Positions 11,090 to 24,124 of a stretch of DNA of 64,000 bases are shown in pieces. How positions within the stretch are numbered: the first letter of the stretch is position 1; each line of letters starts with the position of its first letter. The notes under the pieces are model-generated. The model was not told where the DNA came from, made no database searches, and was given only the letters and a program-made list of their open reading frames with translations. The stretch is from Pictodentalium vernedei (lineage: Eukaryota > Mollusca > Scaphopoda > Dentaliida > Dentaliidae), in NCBI GenBank assembly GCA_031216915.1, contig CM062296.1:663153838-663217837 (forward strand), written 5' to 3'. The position numbers were made by a program, and so were the translations under genes.

Positions 11090-11890
11090 ACCGATTTTCG
11101 TGCAGACAGGAGAGGCATTGGGTTAAGCATTAGAATATAGCCTCTGGTGGCCACATATTTCCATCCTCTCATAGACCATTCCTGCGAAATGTGGTTCACG
11201 TCGGCTAAGTAGTTCCAGAGAAGAAGATGAAAATGTGATTTCCCATAGGGTTTCTATAGTAACTATAAGCCACAATTGTGGCCATGTTTACAACCCGATC
11301 AACATTAAATGAGGACCGTTGGTAGAGGTGGTCCCAGTCATCACTTATGTGAAGTATCAAAACATTTGGCCTGGCAGTTTCAGAGGAGAAGATTTTTGAA
11401 AATCCACCAATCAGAATCAAAGAATGCCTCTGGCGGCCATGTTTTTCAACCTACGGAAACAAAATGAGGATCGTTTGTAGAGGACCTCCGATAGACTATC
11501 CCTGCCAGGTTTGTTTTCAGGTCGCCTCAGTTTTTCCAGAGAAGAGGAAAATATGATTTCCCATAGGGTTTATACAGTAACTATAAGCCGCAATTGCGGC
11601 CATGTTTGTGACCCAATCAACATTAAATGAGGATCATTGGTAGAGGGGGTCCCAATCATCATTTATGTGAAGTTTCAAAACATTTTGCCAGGCAGTTTCA
11701 GAGGAGAAGATTATTGAAAATCCACCAACCAGAATCAAAGAATGCCTCTGCAAAACATGTTTTTCATCCGCCGGGAACAAAATGAGGATTGTTTGTAGAG
11801 GACCTCCCATAGACCACTCCTGCCAAGTTCGGTTCACACCGGCTCAGCAGCTACAGAGAGCAGGAGATGAAAATGTGAAAAGTTTATGGA
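11090..11890 (+). repeat. Tandem repeat, about 320-330 bp units, copy 2
   Basis: Same family as 7195-7985: GATTTCCCATAGGGTTT, CCACAATTG(T/C)GGCCATGTTT and GTTTCAAAACATTTGGCC recur about two and a half times. It runs directly into the 145-bp satellite at about 11890. Confidence 0.6.
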
Positions 11891-14410
11891 TGCCAAGTGA
11901 TGAGAAAAGCTCTCATTTTCCCAACTGCGTCCAAAGGGGACGTTCTCATCTACACATTATATGAAGTCAACCTACCAAGTTACAATGAAATCCCTTCATA
12001 AATATGACCTGTAGACTGTGCTAAAGGTTTTTGGGCTTTGGGTTTGGGCAGCCATCATGGCTGAATGATCACAACCAAAAGGGGACATTCTCATCTGGGC
12101 ATCATCTGGAGTGATCCTACCAACTTACAATGAAATCCCTTCATAAATATGACCTGTAGACTGTGCTCAAGGTTTTCGGGCTTCGGGCCCCTGAAGCCAT
12201 CACAGTTGACCAATCATGACCAAAAAGGGATGTCATCATCTAGTCATTATATGGAGTCAATCTAACAGGTTACAATGAAATCCTTCCATAAATATGACCT
12301 ATAGACTATGCTAAAGGTTTTGGGGTTTTGGGCTCGGGCAGCCATCAAGGCTGAATGATCGTGACCAAAAGGGGACATTCTCATCTAGACATTATTTAGA
12401 GTCATCCTACCAAGGTACAATGAAATCCCTTCATAAATATCACCTGTAGACTGTGCTAAAGGTTTTCGGGCTTCAAGCCCCTATAGCCATCACAGTTGCC
12501 TCATGGTGTCCAAAAGGGGCTGTTCTCATCTAGACATTATATGAAGTCAACCTACCATGTTACAATGAAATCCCATCAGAAATATGAACTGAAGACTGTG
12601 CTAAAGGTTTTCGGGCTTTGGTCTCGGGCAGCCATCATGGTTGAATGATCGCAACCAAAAGGGGAATTCTCATCTGGGCATCATCTGGAGTGATCCTATG
12701 AAGTTACAATGAAATCCCTTCATAAATATGACCTGTAGACTATCCTCAAGATTTTCTGGCTTTGGGCACCTGTAGCCATCACAGTTGACCAATCACAACC
12801 AAAAGAGGATGTCATCATCTAGGCATTATATGGAGTCAACCTAACAAGTTACAATGAAATCCTTCCATAAATACGACCTACAGACTATGCTAAAGGTTTT
12901 GGGGCTCGGGCAGCCATCAAGTCTGACTGATCGCGACCAAAAGGGGACATTCTCATCTAGACATTATTTAGAGTCATCCTACCAAGCTACAAAGAAATCC
13001 CTTCATAATTATGACATGTAGACTATTCTAAAGGTTTTCGGGCTTCGGGCCCCTGTAGCTGTCACAGTTGCCCAATCGTGTCCAAAAGGGGACGTTCTCT
13101 TCTGGACATTATATAAAGTCAAACCTACCCAGTTACAATGAAATCCTTTCATAAATGTGACCTGTAGACTGTGCTAAAGGTATTCAGGCTTCGGGAAGCC
13201 ATAATGGTTGAATGATTGCAACCAAAAGGGGACATTCTCATCTGGGCATCATCTGGAGTGATCCTACGAAGTTACAATGAAATCCCTTCATAAATATGAC
13301 CTGTAGATTGTGCTCAACATTTTCGGGCTTCGGGCACCTGTAGCCATCACAGTTGACCAATCGTGTCCAAAAGGGGACGTTCTCATCTAGACATTATATG
13401 AAGTAAACCTACCAAGTTACAATTAAATCCCTTCATAAATATGACCTGTAGACTGTGCTAAAGGTTTTCGGGCTTCGGGCACCTGTAGCCATCACATCTG
13501 ACCAATCACGACCAAAAGGCGATGTCATCATCTAGGCATTATATGGAGTCAACCTAACAGGTTACAATGAAATCCTTCCATAAATATGACCTTCTGCCTA
13601 TGCTAAAGGTTTTTGGGCTTGGGCACCCATCAAGGCTAAATGATCGCAATCAAAATGGGACGTTCTCATCTAGACATTATTTGGAGTCATCCTACCAAGT
13701 TACAATGAAATCCCTTCATAAATATGAACTGTATACTGTGCTAAAGGTTTTCGGGCTTCGGGTCCCTGTAGCCGTCACAGTTGCCCAAACAGGAACAAAA
13801 GGTGACTTTCTCCTCTAGACATTGTATGAAGTCAACCCACCAAGTTGCAATGAGATTCCTTAACAAATATGACCTGTAGAGTGTGCTAAAGGTTTTCGGC
13901 TCGGGCAGTCGTCGGTTGGCAGATCACGCCCAAATGGGGAAATTCTCATCTAGAGATCATAAGGAGTCGATCATCATTCCAAGTTACAATGAAATCCCTC
14001 CATATTAAACATGACCTGCAGACTGTGCTAAAAGTTTTTGGGTTTCAGGCTTGGGCAGCCATCACGGTTGATAGATCATGCCAAAAAAGGGAACGTTCTC
14101 ATCAAGGCATTATACATAGGCATCCTACCAAGTTACAATGAAATCCCTTCATAATTACGACCTGTAGACTGTGCTAATGGTTTTCGGGTTTTGGCATCGG
14201 GCAACCATACCAGTTGCCCGATCGCGGCCAAAAGGGGACGTTCTCATCTAGACATGACACCAAACCAGCATATGAAATTTCGTGACGATCAGACAAGAAC
14301 TGCAGGGTGTAGCCCGTGCTAAAGGAAAATGTGAAGAGACTCACAGACTAACAGACTTCCGCACGCGTGATGGCAATAGCTTATCTTGACTTTGTCAAGT
14401 TAAGCCAAAA
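11891..14410 (+). repeat. 145-bp satellite array A with element 3' end
   Basis: TACAATGAAATCC(C/T)TTCATAAA recurs at 11981, 12126, 12271, 12416, 12561 and 12705 and onward, a 145-bp period for about 16 units. Two unit types (CAGCCATCATGGCTGAATGATC and TAGCCATCACAGTTGACCAAT) alternate, so the array has higher-order structure. It ends with GATGGCAATAGC and the hairpin TTATCTTGAC-TTT-GTCAAGTTAAG (14378-14405), then CCAAAAAT. Related arrays: 17080-19012, 25700-27898, 29900-31842 and 55375-56265. Confidence 0.8.
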
Positions 14411-14461
14411 ATAGGCTGATGAAATTGTCAGATGTGTACCCATATGCACAACTAGTAGAAA

Positions 14462-14696
14462 ATTTGGGGGCACAGTGACGCTGTGTACAAAGGCGTACTG
14501 CACGTCGATGGTGCACCTGTCTTCAACCAATGCTAACCCTGCTTGTGTGGAGTTGGAATGTTGGGGAGCTGACAGTTGCTCGCCGTTGCTCGGTGGTTCT
14601 CTCCGGGTACTCCGGCTTCCTCCACCCGTAAAACTGTCACGGTCATGGTTAGCCATTGTGCAGAAATATGTGACCTTAAAACACCAATAAATAAAT
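14462..14696 (+). mobile_element. 5'-truncated SINE
   Basis: It shares the body (TGACAGTTGCTCG, CTCCGGCTTCCTCCACCC) and tail (CACCAATAAATAAATA) of the SINE at 3985-4309 but lacks the tRNA head. It is flanked by a perfect 12-bp target duplication AACTAGTAGAAA (14450-14461 and 14697-14708). The same insertion is present at 27940. Confidence 0.8.
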
Positions 14697-14708
14697 AACT
14701 AGTAGAAA

Positions 14709-16058
14709 GCTGTATGATGGAGGGCCACCACGGATGACGACATTATGTACACCATACATGGTATGGGTACATACAGAAATGGATTGGAGGAGTGTCTAAT
14801 TTGATGGATAAAGGGTTAATATCTCCAGATCAAATTATCAGATTTACATAAAAAACTATACAGCACAGCACATCAGTAACCTGAATAAATATATAAAGTA
14901 ACATGACAATTGGATTGATATTTTTTGAGTTATCTCATGCCATAGGGATTGGTGGAATTTTCAATTTGAAGGATAAAGGGTTAATATCTCAGGATCAAAT
15001 TATCAGATTTACACCAAAAACTATACAGCTTGGCATATCAGTAACCTGAACACAAACATAAAGTAACTTGACAATCCAAGCAATACTTTTCAAGTTATCG
15101 AATGCCGAAGGGATTGGAGGAATTTTCAATTTGAAGGATAAAGGGTTAATATCTCAGGATCAAAATAACAAATTTACACCAAAAACTATACAGCTCGGTA
15201 CATCAGCAACCTGAACACAAATATAAAGTAACTTGACAATCCAAGCAATATTTTTCAAGTTATCGAATGCCAAAGGGATTGGAGGAATTTTCAATTTGAA
15301 GGTTAAAGGGTTAATATCTCAGGATTAAATTATCAGATTTACACCAAAAACTATACAGCTCGGCATATCAGTAACCTGAACACAAATATAAAGTAATTTG
15401 ACAATCCAAGCAATATTTTTCAAGTTATCAAATGCTAAAGGGATTGGAGGAATTTTCAATTTGAAGGATAAAGGGTTAATATCTCAGGATCAAAATAACA
15501 GATTTACACCAAAAACTATACAGCTCAGCACATCAGTAACCTGAACACAAATATAAAGCAACTTGACAATCCAAGCAAATTTTTTCAAGTTATCGAATGC
15601 CAATAGAATTGGAGGAATTTTCAATTTGAAGGATAAAGGGTTAATATCTCGGGATCAAATCATCAGATTTACACCAAAAACTATACAGCTCGGCAAATCA
15701 GTAACCTGAACACAAATATAAAGTAACTAGACAATCCAAGCAATATTTTTCAAGTTATCGAATGCTAAAGGGATTGGAGGAATTTTCAATTTGAAGGATA
15801 AAGGGTCAATATCTCAGGATCAAATTATCAGATTTACACCCAAAACTATACAGCTCGGCACATCAGTAACCTGAACACAAATATAAAGTAACTTGACAAT
15901 CCAAGCAATATTTTTCATGTTATCGAATGCCAAAGAAATGGATATGGATGGACAGATGGATGGACAGACAGACGGACAAAGGATGGATGAACAACGGATG
16001 GCCACCCCGGATGCCGACATTATGTGTACCATACATAGTATGGGTACACATAAAAATG
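14709..16058 (+). mobile_element. 165-bp minisatellite element, seven-unit copy
   Basis: GGATAAAGGGTTAATATCTC recurs at 165-bp steps (14971, 15136, 15301, 15466 and on), about seven units. Both ends carry the same hairpin: ATTATGTACACCATACATGG... at about 14744-14772 and ATTATGTGTACCATACATAG... at about 16019-16052, followed by AAAAAT. A GGATGGACAGACAGACGG-type tract (15945-15990) precedes the right hairpin. A shorter version lies at 28187-28870. Confidence 0.7.
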
Positions 16059-17080
16059 AAACAAATTCCAAGTGCATCAAAGACAATAACTCCGACAAAT
16101 ATACTCTAAATGACTCCTGCATTGAATATGGTCTATATATCAAGTCGAACCCAAATAAGCAAAATGTTTGTACAGTAAAAATGTTTTATTTACAGCTACT
16201 TGGTATGCATGCATATCAGAATTTGTGATGTAAGCAAAAATATTATGACGGCAATACCTATCAAAAACACAGGTTCTTCATCTATGACAACATACCAAAC
16301 GAATCACTTTCATGGTTTACCACTCATATCAGAGAATCAAATTCAAGAACTATTTAAGCACTTTTTAGGGACTCTGACCACAAGTTTTAAGGACAGTTAT
16401 AATTTTCATATGAACATTCAACACCTTGAACAACACAATTTCAACCTTGAGGACCTGATTTCTGGAAAACGAAACAAGCTTAATCTATATATTGTCCCTT
16501 GAATGCAACATGGCACCATCTGCGCCTTGTTTCAGCTAAGGGACAATATAATATAGAGATCAAAGGGATGCGGTTCCTAACTCATTTTATGACACTGCAT
16601 GTATGTGGGGTCCAAAGGAATCTTCTTGTTTCCGAGGTGAGAAGTAAACTGAATTCAAGTACTTTTCAGGGGGTAAGGAAAGAAACTCAAGAACTTTTCA
16701 TATGAGTGGGAACCCTGACACTGGATTTAAAATCATGGGCTTGATTCAGACTTCCCTCTTCTGCTTTCTTATCCTTGGGCAAGATTCCAAGTTGGGGCAC
16801 AGTGGTGCAGTATGCTTAGGCATACAGCATGATGGTACAAATGCCTTCAACCAATGTTAACCCTGCTTGTGCCAGGCTAGTAAGCTGAAATGACACACAG
16901 TATGACAATGGCTTATAAAAGTGTTCTCAATTACATAAATTTTGAGACTGCACCTAAGCTGCGATGGATGGTAAAATGAAAGTGTCAATAACACTAGCTT
17001 AATTGTCTGTGTGTTGTGTTTGATGAAAAGCATAATGTTCAATGTTTATGAAAGGATTATGAAATAAGACAAGAATTGTG
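16059..17080 (+). repeat. 1-kb module, copy 1 (with fold-back hairpin)
   Basis: Order of landmarks: TTTATTTACAGCTACTTGG, ATTATGACGGCAAT, CCTTGAGGACCTGATTTCTGG, a hairpin on TATATTGTCCCTTGAATGC (16483-16555), TGACACTGCATGTATGTGGG, a SINE-like stretch (CTTGGGCAAGAT; CACCTGCCTTCAACCAAT in other copies), then AATTTTGAGACTGCACC. Other copies, all in the same direction: 20040-21104, 24125-25700, 28871-29900, 33073-35160, 35161-36165, 37409-38390, 39858-40912 and 49117-50515. The fragment after the 5' half seems to be a former SINE. No coding potential. Confidence 0.7.
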
Positions 17081-19012
17081 ATAATTGGGAATATGTTAAT
17101 TTCTGTTCCCTGTATGCTATGTTTTTAATAAAAATAATATGAGGTGTACACTGTACCAAAGAGCTGAGGGGTGGGTTAATATAACCTCACAGTTAATGTA
17201 TGCAGCCCTCACAGTTATGTCAATGAAAGTTACCAAGTTACAGTGAAATTATTCCAAAACGAGTCATCCTATCAAGTAACATTGAAATCCCTTCATAAAT
17301 ATGGCCTGTAGACTGTGCTAAAGGTTTTCGGGCTTCAGGCCTGTGTAGCCATGACGGTAGACTGATTGCAACTAAAAGGGGACGTCCTCATCTCGACATT
17401 ATACCGAGTCATTCTACTAAGTTACAATGAAATCCTTTCACAAATACGACCTGTAGTCTGTACTAAAGTTTTTTGGGTTTTGGGCTCGGGAAGCCATCAT
17501 GGTTGAAAGATCACGACCAAAAGGGGGCGTTGTCATCTGGGCATAATCTGGAGTGATCCTATGAAGTCACAATGAAATCCCTTCATATATATGACCTGTA
17601 GAGTGTGCTCATGGTTTTCGGGCTTCGGGCCCCTGAAGCCATCACAGTTGACCAATCACGACCAAAAGGGGGGTTGTCATCATCTAGGGATTATATGGAG
17701 TCAACCTAACAAGTTACAATGAAATCCCTCCATAAATACGACCTATAGACAATGCTAAAGGTTTTGGGGTTTCGGGGGGCTTAGGCAGCCATCAAGCCTG
17801 AATGATCGCGACCAAAAAGGGACATTCTCATCTAGACATTATTTGGAGTCATCCTACCAAGTTACAATGAAATCCCTTCATAAATATGACCTGTAGACCG
17901 TGCTAAAGGTTTTTGGGCTTCGGGCCCCTGGAGCTGTCACAATTGACCAATCACGACCAAAAGGGGATGTCATCATCTAGGCATTATATGGAGTCAACCT
18001 AACAAGTTACAATGAAATCTTTCCATAAATACAACCTATAGACTATGCTAAAGGTTTCTGGGCTCAGGCAGTGATCAAGGCTGAATGTTCTCGACCAAAA
18101 AGGGGCATTCTCATCTAGACATTATTTGGAGTCATCCTACCTAGGTACAATGAAATCCCTTCATAAATATGACCTGTAGACTGTGCTAAAGGTTTTTGGG
18201 CTTCGGACCCCTGTAGATTTCACAGTTGCCCAATCGTGTCCAAAAGGGGATGCTCTCATCTAGACATTATATGAAGTCAACCTACCAAGTTACAATGAAA
18301 TCCCTTCATAAACATGCCCTGAAGACTGTGCTGAAGGTTTCCAGGCTTCGGGCTCGGGCAGCCATCATGGTTGAATGATAGCAACCAAAAGGGAACATTC
18401 TCATCTGAGCATCATCTGGAGTGATCCTACGAAGTTACAATGAAATCCCTTCACAAATATGACCTGTAGACTGTGCTCAAGGTTTTCGGGCTTCGGGCAC
18501 CTGTAGCCGTCACAGTTGACCAATCATGACCAAAAGGGGATGTCATCATCTAGGCATTATATGGAGTCAACCTAACAAGTTACAATGAAATACTTCCATA
18601 AATACGACCTATAGACTATGCTAAAGGTTTTTGGGCTTGGGCAGCCATCACGGCTTAATGATCGCGATCAAAAGGGGACGTTCTCATCTAGACATTATTT
18701 GGAGTCATCCTAACAAGTTACAATGAAATCCCTTCATAAATATGACCTGTAGACTGTGCTAAAGGATTTCGGGCCCCTGTAGCCGTCACAGTTGCCTGAT
18801 CACATCTAGACATTATATGAAGTCAACCTGCCAAGTTACAATAAAATCCCTCCATAAATATGATCTGCAGACTGTGCTGAATGTTTTTAGATTTAGAAAT
18901 TTCGTGACGATCAGACAAGAGCTACAGGGTGTAGCCTGTGCTAAAGGAAAATTTGAACACGCGTGATGGCAATAGCTTATCTTGACTTTGTCAAGTTAAG
19001 CTAAAAATGAAA
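17080..19012 (+). repeat. 145-bp satellite array B with element 3' end
   Basis: Same 145-bp unit as at 11891-14410, about eleven units. It is preceded by the phrase GAGGTGTACACTGTACCAAA that precedes every later array. It ends CACGCGTGATGGCAATAGC, hairpin, then CTAAAAATGAAAC. It matches 29900-31842 nearly unit for unit. Confidence 0.75.
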
Positions 19013-19803
19013 CAAATTTTCAAGTCCATAAAGGACAATAACTCTGACAAAAATACTCTGAATACCACATGCATCAAAAATGGTCTACACATCGAGGAGA
19101 ATTCTGGACGTTTGAAAGGGGAGTTCAAAGAAATTGGAAAAAAATGTACAGTAATTGCGATTTGAACAAACTTGGATTGCCATGTGGTGGGGAACATATC
19201 TACCACATTTGATTAAAGTTAATCTACTTGGTTTACAAGAGAAACAAAGCATACAAATTTCACAAAAAGTGCAAGTTTTTGTAAGTTATCTCCACTTTAG
19301 GAGGACGAAATAGGGCATGACACACATACTTGATGCACAAACATTTGGCGCAGTATCAAACACTTAGTCACATTTAAACAAAAAAAATTACAACTTTGGT
19401 AATTTGGAGCCATAAAGCAACTTTTGGGCTTGCCAAAGGAGCCCAAATATGGACACAGAAACTTGACTTGAACAAACTTGAATACATATGAGTGAAATAT
19501 GCCATATGCCAAAAGTCAACACTTTCTATATGAGGACACATTGCATGAATTTCATAAAAATTATAAGTTTTATATCAATTACACAAAAAGGTTTTTCCCC
19601 CACGTTATTTCACATTGGGGAGCCCAAAATCAGGCATGTCACACATATTTTGATGCAGTAACATTTGCTGCAGAGTATGGATCTGGGCGAGTGGTCCTGA
19701 AGAAGAGGACTGAAATGCAAAGCCTAACGGATGGCAGATGGGTGACTCAATAACACCCAGTGTTGGCAATAGCTCTTGCTGACTTTTCAATCAGGTGAGA
19801 TAA
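19013..19803 (+). mobile_element. 0.8-kb repeat element with hairpin end, copy 1
   Basis: It holds two diverged units sharing GGAGCC(C)AAA, CACACATA and GATGCA(C/G)AAACATTTG-type phrases. It ends with ACGGATGGCAGATGGGTGAC, CACCCAGTGTTGGCAATAGC and a GCTGACTTTTCAATCAGGTGAGATAAAAA-type end (written here only by parts: 19767-19807). Copies: 31843-32830, 36166-37158 and 38625-39628; these have an extra internal unit (e.g. 32515-32700) missing here. Confidence 0.6.
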
Positions 19804-19814
19804 AAACTAATACC

Positions 19815-20038
19815 TTAACCCCTTTGAACCCTGGTGGTATCTTCCATGCCAGTTAAATAGCAGAAATTGGAAGAGTCCATATCCATTATTTGGGGTTTGA
19901 GCAATTAATATTTTGAACATGCAGAAAATATTAATTGTTCTACCACACACGTTCACTTAGTGGCCATCCTACTTAATGAAATTAGGATATATTGTGTTGC
20001 TGGACCAGAAAAACAGTCTCTCGTGTTGAAAGAGTTGA
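19815..20038. mobile_element. piggyBac-like palindromic MITE, copy 1
   Basis: The left end is TTAACCCCTTTGAACCC; the right end is a decayed inverse, TGTTGAAAGAGTTGA. Internally CAATTAATATTTTGAAC is inverted as AAAATATTAATTG (19905-19942). Family context (see 50590-50838) identifies the TTAA duplication and CCC...GGG ends typical of piggyBac. Confidence 0.6.
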
Positions 20039-21104
20039 AGACATGGAATAATTTCTATATTATATCTGAAGGCTAGAGAAACCCTGCATTTACCCAAAGA
20101 AGCAAAATGTATGTACAGTAAATAATTTTATTAAATGTTCCTTGGTATGCGATACATATCAGAATTTGTACTGTCAGCAAAAAAATTATGACGGCACTTC
20201 CTATTAAGAACACTGGTTCATCATATATGACAACATACCAAACAAGCCAAACTCAGGGTTTAACACTAATACTGGAGAAGCAAATTCAAGCACTATTTAA
20301 GAACTATTTAAGCACTTTTAAGAACTCTTAACCACAAGTTTTAAGGACAGTTATAATTTTCATATGAACATACAACACCTTGAACAACACAAACAATTTC
20401 AACCTTGAGGACCTGATTTCTGGAAAACACAAGCTTGATCTATATATTGTCCCTTTAATGCAACATGGCACCATCTGCAATAATTTCTATATTATATATG
20501 AAGGCTAGAGAACCCTGCATTTACCCAAACAAGCAAAATGTATGTACAGTAAATAATTTTATTAAAAGTTACTTGGTATGAGATACATATCAGAATTTGT
20601 GCTGTCAGCAAAAATATTATGACGGCAATTCCTATCAAGAACACAGGTTCATCATACATGACAATATATCAAACAAACCAAACTCAGGGTTTAACACTAA
20701 TATTAGAGAATCAAATTCAAGCACTATTTGAGCACTGTTCAAACTCTCTGACCACAATTTTCAAGGACCATTATACTTTTCAGATAAACTTACAACACCA
20801 TGAACACAAACAATTTCAGCCTTGAGGACCTGATTTCTGGAAAACCCAAAAGGATCGAAAAATGTTTTGTCCCTTGAGTGCAACTAGGTGCCATCTGCAA
20901 TGCTTAAGCATGGCAGATGGTGCCTTGCTGAACCCAAGAGACAATATAAAGATCAAAGAGATTGGTTCCTGGCTGATTTAGTGACACCGCATGTATGTGG
21001 GGCATGTATCATAAAACTTCTTGTCTTAAGAGGCGAGAAGTAAACTAAATTCAAGTACTTTTCAAGAGGAGGGGGTAAATCAAGAACTGGTCAAGGGGGG
21101 AGGA
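20039..21104 (+). repeat. 1-kb module, copies 2a and 2b (rearranged)
   Basis: A 5' part of the module (to the hairpin's left arm near 20478) is followed by a second, nearly complete 5' half (20480-21104). The SINE-like 3' part is missing because the DIRS-like element begins at 21105. The second hairpin is at about 20865-20955. The same arrangement is seen at 39858-40912. Confidence 0.6.
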
Positions 21105-24100
21105 ATGATAAATTTAAAGTATTTTGTATATTTTTTATACTTACCAGTGGCCTAGAGCAGCGGGTGCAAACTCAATATTATCAAGGGCCAAACACAAATT
21201 TTGAACCGCCCCAATCCCCAAACTTTTCATACAAAACCGTAAATTAAAAGTCCTATCTGGCCGTCTATACCTCAACTCTCTGCGCATGCACAGTGGTTAG
21301 GAAGAGACTGGAATAGGCACCAACATCATTCTTTGTAGATCAGCGTCCTAATAATAACTATGCGGGGAGGTATGAGTGCCCACTCATGGGAGGGCCATCC
21401 CCATCTGGGCCATTGGTAAGTATAAAAAATATACAAATTACTTTAAATATATCATATTTTTATATGACAACCAATTGCCCAGACTAGCTGAATCGTAAAA
21501 AGGCAGAGCACAAGACCTAAGAATTAGCAGACCAAAAATAGCTCCTAAGCCTGCATTCCAAGGTGAAAGGAAATAAATTTAAAAGGAATTACATGTATGT
21601 CTCTCTATACAAAAATAGAGAAGACATCCTAAATAAGGAGCCATATCCAAGTAATTCCATATTCTTAGCATGAATGATTTGGCTAAATGGGTGTAACGAG
21701 CCCCCAATTTATAAGGCTAGTCTGGACTAAGCCCCATAAATTAGGACGGCATATTTGAGAGTGAGAGACTTACCCTCACAAACATACGCCATATATAAAT
21801 AATAAACAAGCTGTATCTAGGATCAGATATATTCTAGCTTCACTCATAGTTACACACTTATCAAACCGGAGAAGATTTTACAAGAAAAAACCCCTCCCCT
21901 TTTTTTTGGGAGGAATATTCTTCAAAAAAAAGAGGGGAGCACTCTGGAATCAGTGCAAAGCGATACTAAATAATTCAAATATATTCACACAATAAGCACC
22001 CTGCTATTAATTATTGGTGCTTAATGCCACTTCAGAAGCTAAGGCTACTGTGGCGATCCCAGTAATTAACAGAGCATGCTTCTAACATATACCGGAGTCG
22101 GAATAAATCGATAGGATGAAAACCGGTGATATAAAGTGTACGACCATACACTTGTCCAATTAATACCAATTAAAAAGTATCTACAGGTGACCCCGTTCAT
22201 GTGTACAATTGATTCCAATAATAACACACCAATGAACCGTTCGAATATACAAGAATGTGTACTGTATCTTCATAGAAACCTGGATTAGAACATGGAACAA
22301 GCTATGATTAACAGACCCATCAAGGACGGTCCCCAAAATAATGGTTTCCTTGGCAACAACCAATGAGTGTTCAGAGAATATATTACTCCGAATAATGATG
22401 CCAAAAAATGAGAACATATGCATCGAAAGCCTATTGGCAGTTCTATAACTGATCCAAATAGCCACAAAATTCTCATGAGCTCTATAAACAGAGCAAGAAT
22501 TTATATAGTCTGTCTGCCTAATAATACACATATTATGCAAGCGAGCAATGAAACCGCATATGTACTCATCTGAATACAGCCTGTAACCACGGTATGACCG
22601 AGTGGTACAAATGTAACCAGGAAACTGAATGAATAATACAATGTTAATATGCAGTTAACCAAGTAATGAACTCATACGTCGTAAGAAAGGCCAGACTGCT
22701 CTGAGCGAAACTTTTCAGAGTGGACTAATTGGCACATTGGAGAATGTCGCCCAGATAACCTACATGTCAACCATACAGGTACACGAAGGCTAGCAATTTT
22801 ATTGATAAAGAATCATATGCTCGTATATGACCTATAAACGAACAATCACAAGAAACAAACGAATTAAAAAGTGGATGTGCCCATGAGGTCGCCATTAGAA
22901 CACGACCCAGCCGCCAATCGAGAAGCCATGAAAGTCATGTATATACTAAATGCATACAATGCTTACAGGAAGAAAACTACGTCCTGCCCTGTAATTGCCT
23001 CTTAACCCATTGGTGGGGGGGTTCCGACAAAAAAATCCATATCGAACCCCACTCACCCGAATTACTTGAATCGCTCATGTTAGTCATCAAATAGAACAGG
23101 AACTGAAGGCTCCCTCACATCTGACCGACTCCATAATGCCACTAAGGACAGAGTGGGACGTGATGAACAGATGCACTGTATTGACATAATCACACTAGGT
23201 AAATATGGCATCATTAGTAGAGCTTATCGCCTCATATAATTAACACCAAACCATACCAGTAGGAAGAGAATAACCTCCTCTACATATGGTATCATGCCCA
23301 ATAGGACAACAAACTCAGCCTAGCTGAAGGAGCTAAAGGTCTTCCTATACATGAAGACAATAAAAGGCTGATAACTGCGGCCTTAGAAGCTCACTAAGGA
23401 GACTTACAACACTGCCCTTAGCTTATAAGTCTTCCTCTCCGTGAAGACAGATATCTCGGTGTAACTAGCGACTTGAAAGTTCACTAAATGGAGACTGACA
23501 ACCATCATCGCACAAGGCAGGGAATGACAACCCGCTATTCTAACAGCTGTAATTCCCAAAGAGACAATAATCTAAAGGTAGCTACGCAGTTATGCGTCTT
23601 CGTCTACTTGAAGACATATCTGTGCTGCTTGCGGCCTTAAAGCTCACTAAATGGAGACTTAAACACTAGCCACAAGAAAAGACCGCTGTAACAGTACATA
23701 AGGAGACTATAACATCCACAATGAAATTATATGTCTTGACGCCAAGGAATAGAACACCGAGAGGGAAAAGACGTACCTATTCCCTCTAATGGCTCTATTC
23801 CAAACAAGACAACTGTCTCAGCCTATCTATGCACTATTCGTCCAACTTCAGGACGAAAAACAAGTGATTTGAAAAAACCTGGAGAATATTTCGACGACCT
23901 CTATTGCTTTTCTTCAATAGGAGAGCCAAAACCTCCACAATGAGAGACTCTCTTGGAAGAATACGCCAGAAGATTTGATCAACACACACTTGTAGTAAGT
24001 GGAGCTTTGCTCGGACTGATAGCCGCAGGCTTGGCGAGACTACATTCTCATCCACTGATCTTCCGCAGTTTTCATCCACTTTTTTACGAGGTTGATAACC

Positions 24101-24124
24101 TTCCGCTAAGTGGAAAGCAACAGA
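21105..24124 (-). mobile_element. DIRS-like retroelement, 5'-truncated copy
   Basis: This is about 3 kb nearly identical to 40913-43944. Inverted arms (TTTAAAGTATTTTGTATA near 21113 and its inverse near 21440) enclose a 260-bp core with TGCGCATGCACA (21281-21292). Imperfect repeats with GTCTTC...GAAGAC follow at 23335-23690. The copy stops at 24124, in the middle of the sequence that leads into gag at the other locus, and is fused to the 1-kb module. No intact coding region; the 119-codon frame at 22181-22540 resembles no protein I know. Confidence 0.55.

Noticed and set aside
11891-14250. Possible CRISPR array
   Set aside because: Units are 145-bp diverged tandem repeats with no short identical repeat and unique spacers, and the genome is eukaryotic.
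14381-14656. 91-codon frame repeated identically at 27859-28134
   Set aside because: It is the reverse of a SINE body; identity is due to segmental duplication, not to protein selection.
22181-22540. 119-codon frame, also at 41990-42349
   Set aside because: It lies in the non-coding part of the DIRS-like element, has no recognisable motif and is broken in the 62-kb copy.
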